The notes beneath the pieces were generated by a model. The model was not told the DNA's origin and made no database searches. It saw only the letters and a program-made list of their open reading frames with translations. Of a stretch of 64,000 bases of DNA, positions 27,959-37,580 are shown piece by piece (positions within the stretch are counted from its first letter, which is position 1; each line of letters starts with the position of its first letter). Source of the DNA: Paenibacillus planticolens. Its GTDB lineage: Bacteria > Bacillota > Bacilli > Paenibacillales > NBRC-103111. The position numbers and the translations under genes were made by a program. Where the stretch lies: contig NZ_WHNZ01000017.1 of the NCBI RefSeq assembly GCF_013141725.1, positions 62,001 through 126,000 on the forward strand. Reading direction: 5' to 3'.

Positions 27959-29458
27959 CTATTCTTCCGACAAAGAGCTTTCTTTTAAAATAACATCATG
28001 CGCTCCGCCCTCTACCAAGCTGGTCGCCGAAACAAGTGCAATTCTCGCTTTGCTTCTCAGCTCTTCCAGGCTCAATGAACCGCAGTTGCACATTGTGGAC
28101 TTGATTTTGCCAATCGTCTTGTCCAGATTCTCCTGCAGGCTTCCCGCATACGGCACATAGGAATCGACGCCTTCTTCAAATAAAAGCTTGCTTTTGCCGC
28201 CTGTATCGTAACGCTGCCAGTTGCGGGCACGATTGGAGCCTTCGCCCCAGTACTCTTTCACGAAGTTGTTGCCTACTTTCAGCTTTCTGGTAGGGCTCTC
28301 GTCGAAACGGGCGAAATAACGGCCCAGCATGACAAAATCAGCGCCCATAGCTAAAGCCAGCGTTACATGGTAGTCATGTACGATACCACCATCGGAACAA
28401 ATCGGAATGTAAGTGCCTGTTTCTTTAAAATACTGATCTCTGGCTTCGACGACTTCCATAATGGCAGACGCTTGGCCGCGGCCAATCCCTTTCTGTTCCC
28501 GGGTGATACAAATCGAGCCTCCGCCGATCCCTACTTTCACGAAATCCGCTCCGGACTCCACTAAGTACAGGAAGCCTTCCCGGTCGACAACGTTGCCGGC
28601 TCCTATTTTCACATTGAAATTCTCTTTGACATATTGAACCGTTTCACGCTGATATTCGCTGTAGCCGTCGGATGAATCGATGACCAAAATGTCAACGCCC
28701 GCTTCAACGAGAGCAGGAACTCTGTCTTTATAATCCTTGGTATTGATTCCCGCCCCAACAATGTAGCTTTTGTTTCCGTCGAGAAGTTCCATCGGATTTT
28801 CTTTATGCTCATCATAATCTTTGCGGAAAACAAGCGTTTCCAGCCTCTGCTGATCATCCACGATCGGCAAACAATTGAGCTTGTGATCCCAAATTAAATT
28901 GTTCGCTTCCGACAAGGAAATTCCCGATTGACCGTAAATCAATTTATCGAACGGTGTCATGAACTGATGAATCGGACGATCCAGCGGATCGCGGCTTTTC
29001 CGGTAATCCCGTCCTGTTACAATACCGAGCAGTACGCCATTCGCTGTCCCATCGTCTGTAATCGCTACTGTGGAATGGCCTGTTTCTTCTTTCAATGCCA
29101 GCACATCGCTTAATGTATGATCGGGCGTCAAGTTGGAGCGGCTAACGACGAAGCCTGCCTTGTACCCTTTCACTTTCCGTACCATCTGCGCTTCCGATTC
29201 AATCGACTGCGAGCCAAAAATGAATGAAATCCCGCCACTACGTGCCAAAGCAATCGCCATTCCGTCATCGGAAACAGCCTGCATGACAGCAGATGAAAAC
29301 GGGATATTGAGCGAAATAGCCGGCTCCTCACCTTGATTAAATTTCACAAGCGGGGTCTTGAGCTTTACATTCGCCGGTGTACAAGCCTTCGTTGTAAGAT
29401 TAGGAATTAACAGAAACTCGCTGAATGTGCGGGATGGTTCTAAGTAATACGTGGCCAC
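27959..29458 (-). CDS. guaB: IMP dehydrogenase, Tritrichomonas-type
   Basis: A 499-residue TIM-barrel enzyme oxidising IMP to XMP with NAD, the rate-limiting step to GMP, with a CBS pair at about 100-210. The active-site Cys317 is in [20 protein letters not shown], the flap contains Arg416-Tyr417 in ARNWQRYD, and the mononucleotide site is in [10 protein letters not shown]. These strings differ from the common bacterial GIGPGSICTTR form and match the divergent IMP dehydrogenase known from Tritrichomonas foetus (Cys319, Arg418-Tyr419, an offset of two residues). It stands alone. Whether a standard guaB also exists elsewhere cannot be seen here. Confidence 0.88.
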   Translation of the reverse strand: MATYYLEPSRTFSEFLLIPNLTTKACTPANVKLKTPLVKFNQGEEPAISLNIPFSSAVMQAVSDDGMAIALARSGGISFIFGSQSIESEAQMVRKVKGYKAGFVVSRSNLTPDHTLSDVLALKEETGHSTVAITDDGTANGVLLGIVTGRDYRKSRDPLDRPIHQFMTPFDKLIYGQSGISLSEANNLIWDHKLNCLPIVDDQQRLETLVFRKDYDEHKENPMELLDGNKSYIVGAGINTKDYKDRVPALVEAGVDILVIDSSDGYSEYQRETVQYVKENFNVKIGAGNVVDREGFLYLVESGADFVKVGIGGGSICITREQKGIGRGQASAIMEVVEARDQYFKETGTYIPICSDGGIVHDYHVTLALAMGADFVMLGRYFARFDESPTRKLKVGNNFVKEYWGEGSNRARNWQRYDTGGKSKLLFEEGVDSYVPYAGSLQENLDKTIGKIKSTMCNCGSLSLEELRSKARIALVSATSLVEGGAHDVILKESSLSEE

Positions 29459-29554
29459 TTTACAATTTCCTCCTCATCGATCCATAGGTAAATTTTTTCA
29501 ATCTTATCATTGAACCTCACCTGTGGTCAATGGTTATTTCAGGAAAGCTTATCT

Positions 29555-29980
29555 TTACCCCGTCCAAACCTGCGGTTCATCTTCTCCGTTCATGTATTCC
29601 ATGTGGGAAGGGGTAATCTCAAGCACGACGTAATTGGGATCATGCGGCCCCTCGAACCACTTGGTCATCTCGCCCGTCCAAAGCTTTTCACGAAGGGCAT
29701 TATTCTGGGTAATCGCAGCTGTCGCTTGGATCTGTACAATATCCGAAGACTTTTTCCCATCGTAACCGACCAGGATATGCACATTCGGGTTATCCTTCAC
29801 CTCGTCTATTTTATCCGTCTTGCGGTTCGTAGCCAGATACAAAGTCAGTCCTTCATGGAAAAGCGCCATGTAACGGACTTTCGGTTTCGCTCCTTCTACG
29901 GTGGCAAACGAGCAAATTTTATTAGCATCCAGAACTTTCTCAATCTGATCTTCCAATTGTTTATTCTTCATTTCAATCAT
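29555..29980 (-). CDS. Pyridoxamine 5'-phosphate oxidase-like split-barrel protein
   Basis: A 141-residue protein from ATG 29980, with AAAGGAGATG upstream; the longer frame to 30007 overlaps that site. CSFATVEGAKPKVRYMALF and LYLATNRKTDKIDEVKDNPN are the FMN- or F420-binding split barrel pattern, and WFEGPHDPNYVVLEITP closes the barrel. These proteins are flavin-binding oxidoreductases or general-stress-type proteins; the substrate is unknown. It is transcribed separately from the flanking genes. Confidence 0.8.
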   Translation of the reverse strand: MIEMKNKQLEDQIEKVLDANKICSFATVEGAKPKVRYMALFHEGLTLYLATNRKTDKIDEVKDNPNVHILVGYDGKKSSDIVQIQATAAITQNNALREKLWTGEMTKWFEGPHDPNYVVLEITPSHMEYMNGEDEPQVWTG

Positions 29981-30073
29981 ATCAGCACATCTCCTTTCAG
30001 GTATCAATCAGCAAACAGTCAATGGGTCAACTACCCTAGATTACCCTGAAAAGGGACGGTTTTATGCGAAAAA

Positions 30074-30118
30074 GCCCCGCTCCTTATCATCGTGATGATG
30101 ACGGAAGCAGGGCCTTTA
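30074..30118 (-). terminator. Terminator after the B12-binding radical SAM gene
   Basis: AAGGCCCTGCTTCC pairs with GGAGCGGGGCTT around a hairpin, then five T on the minus strand. Confidence 0.8.
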
Positions 30119-30119
30119 G

Positions 30120-31883
30120 TTATACGGTCGCAGTCTCGTGCAGCGGCATGCTGTAGCAGCTAGCCGGAAGCTGGGCATCCGGCGGGAAGTGCACAACGAG
30201 CAGCTCCCGGCTGGAGGTGTCCATCCTACCTGTTTGCAGATACGTCTGCAAACCGAAAGGCAGCACCTCGACCATCACATGCTTGTGAAGGTCTTTCTCG
30301 CTGATGCGGAGGCGATGGAAGTCGCCGCTTACGAGCTCCGGCTGCTCGGCCAACAGCTTGAGATAGGCATTCTGTTCGGACTTCTCCAGTGTGAAGTCCC
30401 ACCAAATTTTACGCGGCTTATATTTATGTCCGAGGAAATAATCCAGCTTCATGAGACCAAGGATGATAGGCATATTCTTCGCTTCGCGATGAAGGAGAAA
30501 CTCCCGCAAGCGGGTAAACAGATCCTCGAGCTGATGCCCGATTTTCTGCCAGCCGCGGCCTTCCCAGAAATCGCCGAACTCTTGAAAGAAGTCGAATGCC
30601 GACGCAAATTCGTTCGCGATCAAATATTTGACCGTGTGGTCCATACGGTGCGCGTTCCAATATTTCTCCAGCACGTCCTCCACCCGTTTGATACGAATGA
30701 GATCCGTGAACGGCAGGATGTCATTGCCCAGAATTTCATACGGCGCATGATCCATGTACACATAGCCGTACTTATGCGCGTCTTTGCGCATACCGGTGCC
30801 GCGCAGCATTTTGAGGAATCCGAGCTGCAGCTCCTCTGGTCCCAGCTCAAACACATCGTTAAATGTTTTGCGGAACGAATGATAGTCCTCTTCCGGCAAG
30901 CCGGCGATAAGATCGAGATGCTGATCGATTTTCAAGCTGTTCTTTACCTTGGAGACGGTACGGCTCAGCTTCATGAAGTTTTGTCTGCGCTGCACCAGCT
31001 CATTGGTGGTGTCATTCGTCGACTGTACGCCGATTTCAAAGCGGAACGTGCCCGGCGGCGCATTTTCAGCCAAATAATCCAGCACTTCCGGCCGCATGAT
31101 GTCCGCCGTAATTTCGAACTGGAACACGACGCCGCGATGATTCGCGATCAGGAAATCGAATATTTCCATGGCATAGTCGCGCTTGATATTGAACGTCCGG
31201 TCGACGAACTTGATCAGCTTCGCGCCGGAATCAATTAAGTACATAATGTCCGACTTCGTCCGCTCCATGTCAAAGTAACGCACGCCGACTTCGATACTCG
31301 ACAGGCAAAATTGACAGGAGAACGGGCAGCCTCGGCTCGTCTCGAAGTACACGACGCGGTTGGCCAGGCTCGGCAAGTCTTCTTTGAACCGGTGCGGCGA
31401 CGGGATGTCGCTTAGATTCAGCTTCGGTCTGCCCGGCATAAGCACGACTTCCTCGCCTTTACGGTAAGCAAGCCCGTACACAAAGTGATATTTGCGCGTC
31501 GTCGAAATTTCCGTCAGCAGGTGGTGGAAAGTCTCTTCCCCTTCGCCCATGACGATAAAATCGACTTCCGGAATGCGTTCCATCCAGTAGTCCGTGTCAT
31601 AAGAAACCTCAGGACCGCCGAGCACGATGAGGATTTCGGGCCTGATTTTCTTAATCATTTTGATAATATGAATCGTTTCTTCAATGTTCCAAATGTAACA
31701 GGAAAAGCCCAGCACGTCCGGCGCCTTTTGATACAGGTCGGAGACGACGTTCATCACTGGGTCTTTGATCGTATATTCGGTAATCTCAACATCAAAATCC
31801 TTTTCGCAGAACGCTTTCAAATAGCGCAGCGCCAAGGATGTATGAATGAATTTGGCATTCAGTGTCGTTACTAGTACCTTCAT
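30120..31883 (-). CDS. B12-binding radical SAM protein with DUF4080
   Basis: A 587-residue protein in three parts. Residues 1-140 are a B12-binding Rossmann fold (VLGFSCYIWNIEETIHIIK, LVLGGPEVSYD). Residues 170-380 are a radical SAM barrel with the cluster CxxxCxxC in RGCPFSCQFCLS and the downstream LIKFVDRTFN and FEIGVQSTN. Residues 390-587 match DUF4080. Cobalamin-dependent radical SAM enzymes often perform methylations at unactivated carbons, but the substrate here is unknown. There is no neighbouring biosynthetic cluster, which argues for a standalone house-keeping or RNA/protein-modifying function. Confidence 0.82.
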   Translation of the reverse strand: MKVLVTTLNAKFIHTSLALRYLKAFCEKDFDVEITEYTIKDPVMNVVSDLYQKAPDVLGFSCYIWNIEETIHIIKMIKKIRPEILIVLGGPEVSYDTDYWMERIPEVDFIVMGEGEETFHHLLTEISTTRKYHFVYGLAYRKGEEVVLMPGRPKLNLSDIPSPHRFKEDLPSLANRVVYFETSRGCPFSCQFCLSSIEVGVRYFDMERTKSDIMYLIDSGAKLIKFVDRTFNIKRDYAMEIFDFLIANHRGVVFQFEITADIMRPEVLDYLAENAPPGTFRFEIGVQSTNDTTNELVQRRQNFMKLSRTVSKVKNSLKIDQHLDLIAGLPEEDYHSFRKTFNDVFELGPEELQLGFLKMLRGTGMRKDAHKYGYVYMDHAPYEILGNDILPFTDLIRIKRVEDVLEKYWNAHRMDHTVKYLIANEFASAFDFFQEFGDFWEGRGWQKIGHQLEDLFTRLREFLLHREAKNMPIILGLMKLDYFLGHKYKPRKIWWDFTLEKSEQNAYLKLLAEQPELVSGDFHRLRISEKDLHKHVMVEVLPFGLQTYLQTGRMDTSSRELLVVHFPPDAQLPASCYSMPLHETATV

Positions 31884-31983
31884 TGTAAAAAGACCTCGTT
31901 CTATTCTCGTTTATCGTTCCCTCTAATTCTACACGAAAACCGAGGAAATACAAAGAAGCGAAGAAAGGCACATTCCGGAAAGG

Positions 31984-32208
31984 TTACAGCACCATATCAT
32001 CGTCCACGAGCGGATTCTCATAGGGGAACTGCAGATAGGAGGCTTCCTGGATGGCATTTTTCCAACGTTCGGCATGAGCGTGCAGCTGCTGCTCGACTTC
32101 TTGAATTCTTAGCTGCAAATCGCCGCCAGCCTCAGCCGTTCCGCTGTGCAGTGCGTGCTGCAGGGACGAACGTTCTTCGAACCACTGCGTTAATTGATAT
32201 AAAAGCAT
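31984..32208 (-). CDS. Small coiled protein of unknown function
   Basis: A 74-residue protein from ATG 32208 (AAAGGTGG upstream); the longer frame to 32307 has no site and lies partly in the upstream gene's terminator. The sequence YQLTQWFEERSSLQHALHSG followed by LQLRIQEVEQQLHAHAERWK is amphipathic and likely helical or coiled. The C-terminus is acidic (NPLVDDDMVL). I do not recognise a family. Confidence 0.5.
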   Translation of the reverse strand: MLLYQLTQWFEERSSLQHALHSGTAEAGGDLQLRIQEVEQQLHAHAERWKNAIQEASYLQFPYENPLVDDDMVL

Positions 32209-32310
32209 AGGGAAAACCACCTTTCTCACACGTAGGACAGTATAGATGTAAGTATTCCCTGTGCGGTGGGCGGGCATACAGCGGGCACTAGATCCCCTGC
32301 AAAACAAACA

Positions 32311-32336
32311 AAAAGAACGCAGCCGCTGCCTGCGCT
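32311..32336 (-). terminator. Terminator after the hydrolase-regulator gene
   Basis: GAGCGCAG pairs with CTGCGTTC around GCAGCGG, followed by TTTTTG on the minus strand. Confidence 0.75.
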
Positions 32337-32340
32337 CTCC

Positions 32341-33840
32341 TCATTCATCTTCGCTTAAATAATAATTTGCCAGCTTTTTATATTCGGATGCTTTCAGGCA
32401 GTTATTCCTCTTCTCCTCCTGCTCGGACATCCAGGCTGCCAGAACACCCAACCTTAATTCCGTGCTTGCTTTTTTCTCAATAAACCATTGGTCAAAAATT
32501 TCAGGCATAATTTCTTTCTGACGCATGGATGCAAACAGTCGCTCGCAACTGTCGTACTTTGCCCCTCCGTTGTCATCTAGAAGCATAGTCCGTCTTATAT
32601 GATCAAAAAAATCGAGCAGATCGCATTCGATATTACACTGGAGATACAGATTTTGCCGATCTGTTTTCAAGATGGAATCTTGATGATAGGTAACCAGCTT
32701 TTTCAAATAATTAATATACACTTTCAAGTTTTTTAGAGCGGTGGGTAACGGAACCATTGGAAAAACCGCATCGCACAGATCTTCTCTTGTTGAAGAAGGC
32801 TGCACAACCAGATGCGCAAATATGTTTTTGGCATACCGTTTGTTCCAGCCATCCAAAATCTCCCGGCCATTCAAGGTTACGCGAAAACCATGCAGCAGTT
32901 CTACTTTCAGCACGGGTTCCGTATTTCTTTTACTAATGAATATGGTTTGTAAAAATGAATCCTTCAAGTGTTGGATCGAATTCATAAAGTGTTGGATCGA
33001 ATTCATATTTTCCGATTGGTACGTGATTCTCGCTCCCGCCTGGGTGTGCATCTCTCTTTGGATAAAGCTCTTGATCCACTGAACCGTCACAGCAGGCTGA
33101 TCGATGAATACCGCATTCCCGGCATTTGGAACGACATAAAACGTAGAATGCGGAATAAGCCCGGACGTCATATTTTGGAAAGAAGGCGGATAAACTGTAT
33201 CACACTCCCCTGCAAGCAGCAAAGTGGGACTTTGGATAGCTGCTAGTTCGTTTATTGGCCGTTGTTGGTTTTGAAGCTTAAACATTTTTGCGTACATCTC
33301 GGCAGACACATTCAAATACATGTTGTACAAATGCTGGGCTTCCTCATGCTCAAAGGCGAAGACCGTTAAGGAAGGCACGAGAAAATTTTGGAGTATGTAG
33401 GGAATTCCATATTTTTCAACTAGGGCAATATAGTTCTCGACGACGACGTTCCCATCCTCCGGAAACAGCACATTAATCGAGATGAGGACGAGGCACTTCA
33501 CTAAATTCGGATACCGGGCAGCAAAGCAAACCGCCAAGGACCCTCCAAAGCTATGTCCCAGCAGGTGAAAAGCCTCTATGTTCAAATGCTCGATCAGCGC
33601 ATAAAGATCATCGGTATAGAGATCCCATGAAACTTCGCCAGGGATTGATTCGCTTTGTCCGCATCCACGCAGGTCAACGAGCAGAAGATGATAATCCTCT
33701 TTTAACCCGTCAATTATGTGTCCCCATCGTGAGGAGTTAAAACCGTTTCCATGCAAAAAAACGATCGTTTCATCGGAGCTGCGTGCAGATGGGATAAGTT
33801 CGTAGTAAAGGCTAACTCCATTGACGTGCGCAAAAGACAC
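32341..33840 (-). CDS. Alpha/beta-hydrolase-like sensor fused to SARP/BTAD-type DNA-binding domain
   Basis: A 499-residue protein from GTG 33840 (AAGGGCGGTGA upstream); the frame runs open to 34047 but earlier starts lack a site. Residues 1-265 form an alpha/beta hydrolase: FLHGNGFNSSRWG, the nucleophile elbow GHSFGG with Ser97, and Asp214 in AGECDTVYP. The catalytic His position, usually GH, reads NAGNAVFIDQP, so Asn242 (codon AAT) replaces it. Residues 309-373 form an OmpR-type winged helix of SARP/BTAD regulators (LHGFRVTLNGREI, LCDAVFPMVPLPTALKNLKV), with a BTAD tail to 499. A 7-residue tandem MNSIQHF/MNSIQHL lies in the linker (residues 279-292). This looks like a ligand-sensing transcription factor rather than an enzyme. 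Confidence 0.78.
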   Translation of the reverse strand: MSFAHVNGVSLYYELIPSARSSDETIVFLHGNGFNSSRWGHIIDGLKEDYHLLLVDLRGCGQSESIPGEVSWDLYTDDLYALIEHLNIEAFHLLGHSFGGSLAVCFAARYPNLVKCLVLISINVLFPEDGNVVVENYIALVEKYGIPYILQNFLVPSLTVFAFEHEEAQHLYNMYLNVSAEMYAKMFKLQNQQRPINELAAIQSPTLLLAGECDTVYPPSFQNMTSGLIPHSTFYVVPNAGNAVFIDQPAVTVQWIKSFIQREMHTQAGARITYQSENMNSIQHFMNSIQHLKDSFLQTIFISKRNTEPVLKVELLHGFRVTLNGREILDGWNKRYAKNIFAHLVVQPSSTREDLCDAVFPMVPLPTALKNLKVYINYLKKLVTYHQDSILKTDRQNLYLQCNIECDLLDFFDHIRRTMLLDDNGGAKYDSCERLFASMRQKEIMPEIFDQWFIEKKASTELRLGVLAAWMSEQEEKRNNCLKASEYKKLANYYLSEDE

Positions 33841-33952
33841 CCAGTCACCGCCCTTCCATACTATGTTAGGTTCTATCATATAAGGAAAGGGATATTTAAA
33901 CAATATGACTAGCTGTACAAAAATATTTGGAGGTTTCAACCTTTCAAAACTA

Positions 33953-33978
33953 AAAAGCGCAATCCGCAGATTGCACTT
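33953..33978 (-). terminator. Terminator after the unknown 327-residue protein gene
   Basis: AGTGCAATC pairs with GATTGCGCT on the minus strand around TGCG, followed by TTTTTAG. It separates this gene from the hydrolase-regulator, which must have its own promoter. Confidence 0.8.
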
Positions 33979-33997
33979 CACAAGGAAACTTCCTACT

Positions 33998-34981
33998 TTA
34001 ATTGGCGATGCGCAGCGATGTTTTAACAATGACCATGGCATTGGCAATCGTGACTCTGTAGCCTAATTTAACCGCCTCGGACACAAGTGTCAGAGCTTGA
34101 TCCTGATTCAGTCGGGAGGCCGGAAAAAAGGTTCGGTAGATGGCAAGCACATCCTCATGCACCTTGTCCAAAATTTCAAATGGAGGAAGCACAGCCTTAT
34201 AATACTCATCAATGAAAGCATCGCTATCAATGAAAACATCCTCTGCGGGCAGCATGTAGCCCCTTGCTTCCAGCACCATTTTGGCAATACGATTGCCTTT
34301 AATCGCTGCATAACAAACAATATTGTCTCTCAGCAACCGAGCCTCGGCCTGGTCTAACGCGCGCAGCTGCGGCATTTCTCCTGTGAGGAAAACCTCCCAC
34401 ATTGTTTCCAGCATAACCTGTGTATTTTGTAAAAGCGTGTCTGCTTTGTCATCTATCGCGACTTTGGCTTTTAATAATATCGTTTCGCTGTTATCATTTA
34501 ACGTCGTATTCACAATCGCCATATACGAGTCCAGCTTGGCTTGGTTGCGTTTGAATGCCGCTCTTTCTTGAGCCACCGCGCCCTTCTCCAACTGCTCGTT
34601 TACAGTCTGAATGATTTCTTTCTGCTTGCTTACATACCAAGAGAAACGGCCCGCACCTTGCTCAAAGGATCCTTCAATCCAAAAAACAGGACGCCTGTCG
34701 ATCGTGTCGATCCCCCAGTCCGTTATACTTAGCAGCGGAAAAAGCGTCATCGCTTTTTTATTTTGGTGAAGGAATGCGATATAATGATTCGTCACCGCAA
34801 GATTGCCCTGTCCTTGCTCAAGGAAATAAGCATCTGTAAGGAAATGCGGCGTTTGTTTGGTTTGCTCCCGAACATTCGTGACTGCTCTCGTTCTATGCAA
34901 AAATTGAATGCCTTGCAAGAAGATCCTGCGTGTGTATCGAAACGTTAAGAACTCCCATGAATTTCCCATTTTGAAAAGCAC
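33998..34981 (-). CDS. Unknown 327-residue protein
   Basis: A protein I cannot place. Residues 40-115 have beta-strand character (LAVTNHYIAFLHQNKKAM, WIEGSFEQGAGRFSWYVSK) and may form a PH/GRAM-like module. Residues 118-200 are helical (KQKEIIQTVNEQLEKGAVAQ). The C-terminus has LVSEAVKLGYRVTIANAMVI. There are no signal peptide or membrane helices. A GTG at 34981 and an ATG at 34966 are possible starts. It is transcribed toward the hydrolase-regulator but ends with its own terminator, so co-function is not implied. Confidence 0.6.
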   Translation of the reverse strand: MLFKMGNSWEFLTFRYTRRIFLQGIQFLHRTRAVTNVREQTKQTPHFLTDAYFLEQGQGNLAVTNHYIAFLHQNKKAMTLFPLLSITDWGIDTIDRRPVFWIEGSFEQGAGRFSWYVSKQKEIIQTVNEQLEKGAVAQERAAFKRNQAKLDSYMAIVNTTLNDNSETILLKAKVAIDDKADTLLQNTQVMLETMWEVFLTGEMPQLRALDQAEARLLRDNIVCYAAIKGNRIAKMVLEARGYMLPAEDVFIDSDAFIDEYYKAVLPPFEILDKVHEDVLAIYRTFFPASRLNQDQALTLVSEAVKLGYRVTIANAMVIVKTSLRIAN

Positions 34982-35193
34982 CCGCTTTCATCTGTGTGAG
35001 AAGCATCATCTTGATGTAATTGCTTTTATCATACCTTTTTGGGGGTTACACAAAAGTTACAGGGAGGCGCCTTCTGCTTAGGCGCAAGGGAAATTAACCG
35101 GCTACGTTTCTTTTGTTTTTGCTAACATGATATATTGATAGAAATACACGATTAGATCGGCATGCGTATGTATTGAAAAAGGAGGTCATTGCT

Positions 35194-36204
35194 ATGAACA
35201 AAAAACAAAGCAATCATCAAAGTCCAAGAAAAAACCAAAATCATAACCCCAAGCTCAAAATCAGCAAGAACCAAACGCATAAACCTGTTACAACCAAAGC
35301 AGCCACGGAGGGAAACACACGCCAATATACGGTTAAGGAGCCTACGGAGCTGCTGCCCTTTTTATTAGAAAAGCTTTCCGGCGTAGGTCGTAATTCGGTG
35401 AAAGCTACCTTGGCCCGTGGGCAGGTTTCCGTGAACGGAAAAGCCGTCACCGCCTATAATCACCCGCTGAAGCCCGAGCAAACAGTAACCATCAGCAAAG
35501 AGAAAATCGTAGAAAATATTCCGCTGGCCGGAATGTCCATTCTGCATGAAGACGAGGATGTCATCGTCATTCAAAAGGATTCGGGGCTTCTATCGATCGC
35601 CACCAACCCGGAGGAAAACCAAATTACCGCCTATCGCCAGCTCACGGCGCATGTGCGGAACCATGATCCGAAGGCCCGGATTTTTGTCGTGCACCGGCTC
35701 GACCGGGATACGTCCGGCGTCATGATGTTCGCTAAGAACGAAAAGGCCCAGCAGCACCTGCAAAATACATGGCAAGAGAGCGTGAAAGAGCGCACTTATG
35801 TAGCCTTGGTAGAAGGCATGGTCAAAAAGCAAGAAGGAACCATTTCTTCCTGGTTGAAGGAGCATGCAAAATCTCTCAAAATGTATTCGACGTCTTATCC
35901 GAATGACGGCCAGCATGCCGTTACGCATTACAAAACGTTGCAAGCGAACCGCAGCTTCTCCCTGCTTGAAGTCAATTTGGAAACGGGACGAAAAAATCAA
36001 ATCCGCGTCCATATGCAGGACATCGGGCACCCTGTAGTCGGCGATAAAAAATATGGCTCGAAAACAAAAGAAATCGGCCGTCTCGGGCTCCATGCGCGCG
36101 TGCTTGCCTTTTTGCATCCGACAACAGGCCAACTGCTGCGTTTTGAAACGAACATTCCGAAGGTATTCATGAACCCTTTCCGTGAAATGCCGGCAAAAAA
36201 ATAA
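35194..36204 (+). CDS. RluA-family pseudouridine synthase
   Basis: A 336-residue protein from ATG 35194 (AAGGAGG upstream; the frame is open from 35173). A Lys/Gln/Asn-rich stretch (residues 1-40) precedes an S4 RNA-binding domain (LEKLSGVGRNSVKATLARGQ) and the catalytic domain with the Asp in FVVHRLDRDTSGVMMFAKN. LETGRKNQIRVHMQDIGHPV is the RluA substrate-binding loop. It isomerises uridines in rRNA or tRNA; the site cannot be told from the sequence. Confidence 0.88.
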   Translation: MNKKQSNHQSPRKNQNHNPKLKISKNQTHKPVTTKAATEGNTRQYTVKEPTELLPFLLEKLSGVGRNSVKATLARGQVSVNGKAVTAYNHPLKPEQTVTISKEKIVENIPLAGMSILHEDEDVIVIQKDSGLLSIATNPEENQITAYRQLTAHVRNHDPKARIFVVHRLDRDTSGVMMFAKNEKAQQHLQNTWQESVKERTYVALVEGMVKKQEGTISSWLKEHAKSLKMYSTSYPNDGQHAVTHYKTLQANRSFSLLEVNLETGRKNQIRVHMQDIGHPVVGDKKYGSKTKEIGRLGLHARVLAFLHPTTGQLLRFETNIPKVFMNPFREMPAKK

Positions 36205-36220
36205 TAGGAGACGGTAGAAG

Positions 36221-37177
36221 ATGCGAATTGTTGTGCTAGACGGTTATACATTAAATCCCGGCGATTTGGATTGGGATGGCTTACATGCACTTGGAGAAGT
36301 AGTTATCTATGACCGTACGGCTGAAGATCAAATTGTAGACCGTGCGGCGGACGCTGACATCGTGTTAACGAACAAGACGCCGCTCTCCGCAGCCACGCTT
36401 GAGCGGCTGCCGAAGCTCCGTTATATCGGCGTCCTTGCGACGGGCTATAACATCATTGACTTGCAAGCGGCTAAGGAGCGCGGCATCCTTGTGACGAATG
36501 TTCCTGCTTACAGCACGCAATCAGTAGCTCAGTTAGTATTTGCTCTACTGTTGGAGTTTTGCCATCGGGTACAGCAGCATAGCGACAGCGTCGTGAACGG
36601 GGAATGGTCCAGCTCGGTCGATTTCAGCTACACGGTATCTCCGCTCATGGAGCTAAGCGGCAAAACCATAGGGCTCATCGGGCTAGGCCAAATCGGCAAG
36701 CAAACCGCGTTGATCGCACAGGCGATGGGGATGAAGGTGCTTGCGACAGGCAGCGGCAGACGGACGCCTGAGCCGGTCGAGGGTCTTACTTGGGTGGAGC
36801 TGGATGAGCTTCTCCGGCATTCCGATGTGATCTCTCTCCATTGTCCTTTGACACCGGAGACCAAAGAACTTATACAAGCTGAGCGAATTGCACTTATGAA
36901 GCCTACGGCAATATTGTTGAATACGGCAAGAGGCGGCCTTCTGAATGAAGCCGATGTAGCGCAGGCTCTGAACGAAGGGCGTCTGGGCGGAGCCGGGCTT
37001 GACGTGTTGACGTTAGAGCCTCCGGCGCCGGACAATCCTTTGCTGCATGCGCGCAATGTGCTTATCACCCCGCACATTGCCTGGGCTACGAAAGAAGCAC
37101 GAGCTAGGCTGATGGCCACTGCCGTCGGCAATGTGCGCGCTTATATTGACGGGCAGCCTCAGAATTTGATTGGGTAA
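36221..37177 (+). CDS. D-2-hydroxyacid dehydrogenase
   Basis: A 318-residue NAD-dependent enzyme. The NAD-binding GLIGLGQIGKQ is near residue 150. The catalytic Arg is in NTARGGLLNEADV, the Glu in DVLTLEPPAP and the His in LITPHIAWATKEAR. Closest in style to hydroxypyruvate/glyoxylate reductases and phosphoglycerate dehydrogenase without an ACT domain. It lies 16 bases after the pseudouridine synthase gene, with GGAG upstream of ATG 36221. A strong terminator follows the stop. Confidence 0.88.
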   Translation: MRIVVLDGYTLNPGDLDWDGLHALGEVVIYDRTAEDQIVDRAADADIVLTNKTPLSAATLERLPKLRYIGVLATGYNIIDLQAAKERGILVTNVPAYSTQSVAQLVFALLLEFCHRVQQHSDSVVNGEWSSSVDFSYTVSPLMELSGKTIGLIGLGQIGKQTALIAQAMGMKVLATGSGRRTPEPVEGLTWVELDELLRHSDVISLHCPLTPETKELIQAERIALMKPTAILLNTARGGLLNEADVAQALNEGRLGGAGLDVLTLEPPAPDNPLLHARNVLITPHIAWATKEARARLMATAVGNVRAYIDGQPQNLIG

Positions 37178-37182
37178 ATAGA

Positions 37183-37228
37183 AAGGGGACCGAGATTCCA
37201 TGGTTGTTGGAATTTCGGTCCCCTTTTG
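37183..37228 (+). terminator. Terminator after the D-2-hydroxyacid dehydrogenase gene
   Basis: AAAGGGGACCGA pairs with TCGGTCCCCTTTT, with ATTCCA/TGGAAT inside. It may work in both directions. Confidence 0.9.
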
Positions 37229-37239
37229 TGTGCCTTGTG

Positions 37240-37416
37240 GGAACTACAGGGCGTTATTTGGCCTGGACTGGGGGAAATAGGGGACAAGACGGAACTAGAG
37301 GGCGCTATTTCCACTTTGTAGGCTGCATTCCGCCTGTAAAAGGCCACATAGCGGACTTCAGTTCCCATTGACGGCGATGCGCCCGGCTTTTCGCCTAAAT
37401 AAGGGATCGTAGGGGC
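37240..37416. repeat. Phased palindrome quartet, family C, copy 2
   Basis: GGAACTACAGGGC at 37240, GGAACTAGAGGGC at 37291, inverted GGACTTCAGTTCC at 37353 and degenerate inverted GGATCGTAGGGGC at 37404. Spacings are 51, 62 and 51 bp, as in copy 1 at 10371. The flanks read GTTATTTG and GCTATTTC. Nothing else is seen in the 37229-37580 gap. Confidence 0.88.
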
Positions 37417-37580
37417 CGCATCAGCTGCTCAATCTCCGGGGCTGAGGCTTTTTCTCTGGCTTAAGCTTGTTTTACAGCGTTAACGTGGCACTTTTCCGCA
37501 TCTGCGACACTTTAACGCTGTTTTTCGGCGTCTCAGCTGCTTGAACCTTCGGATTTGGGACTCTCCGTCTCGAAACGTTG

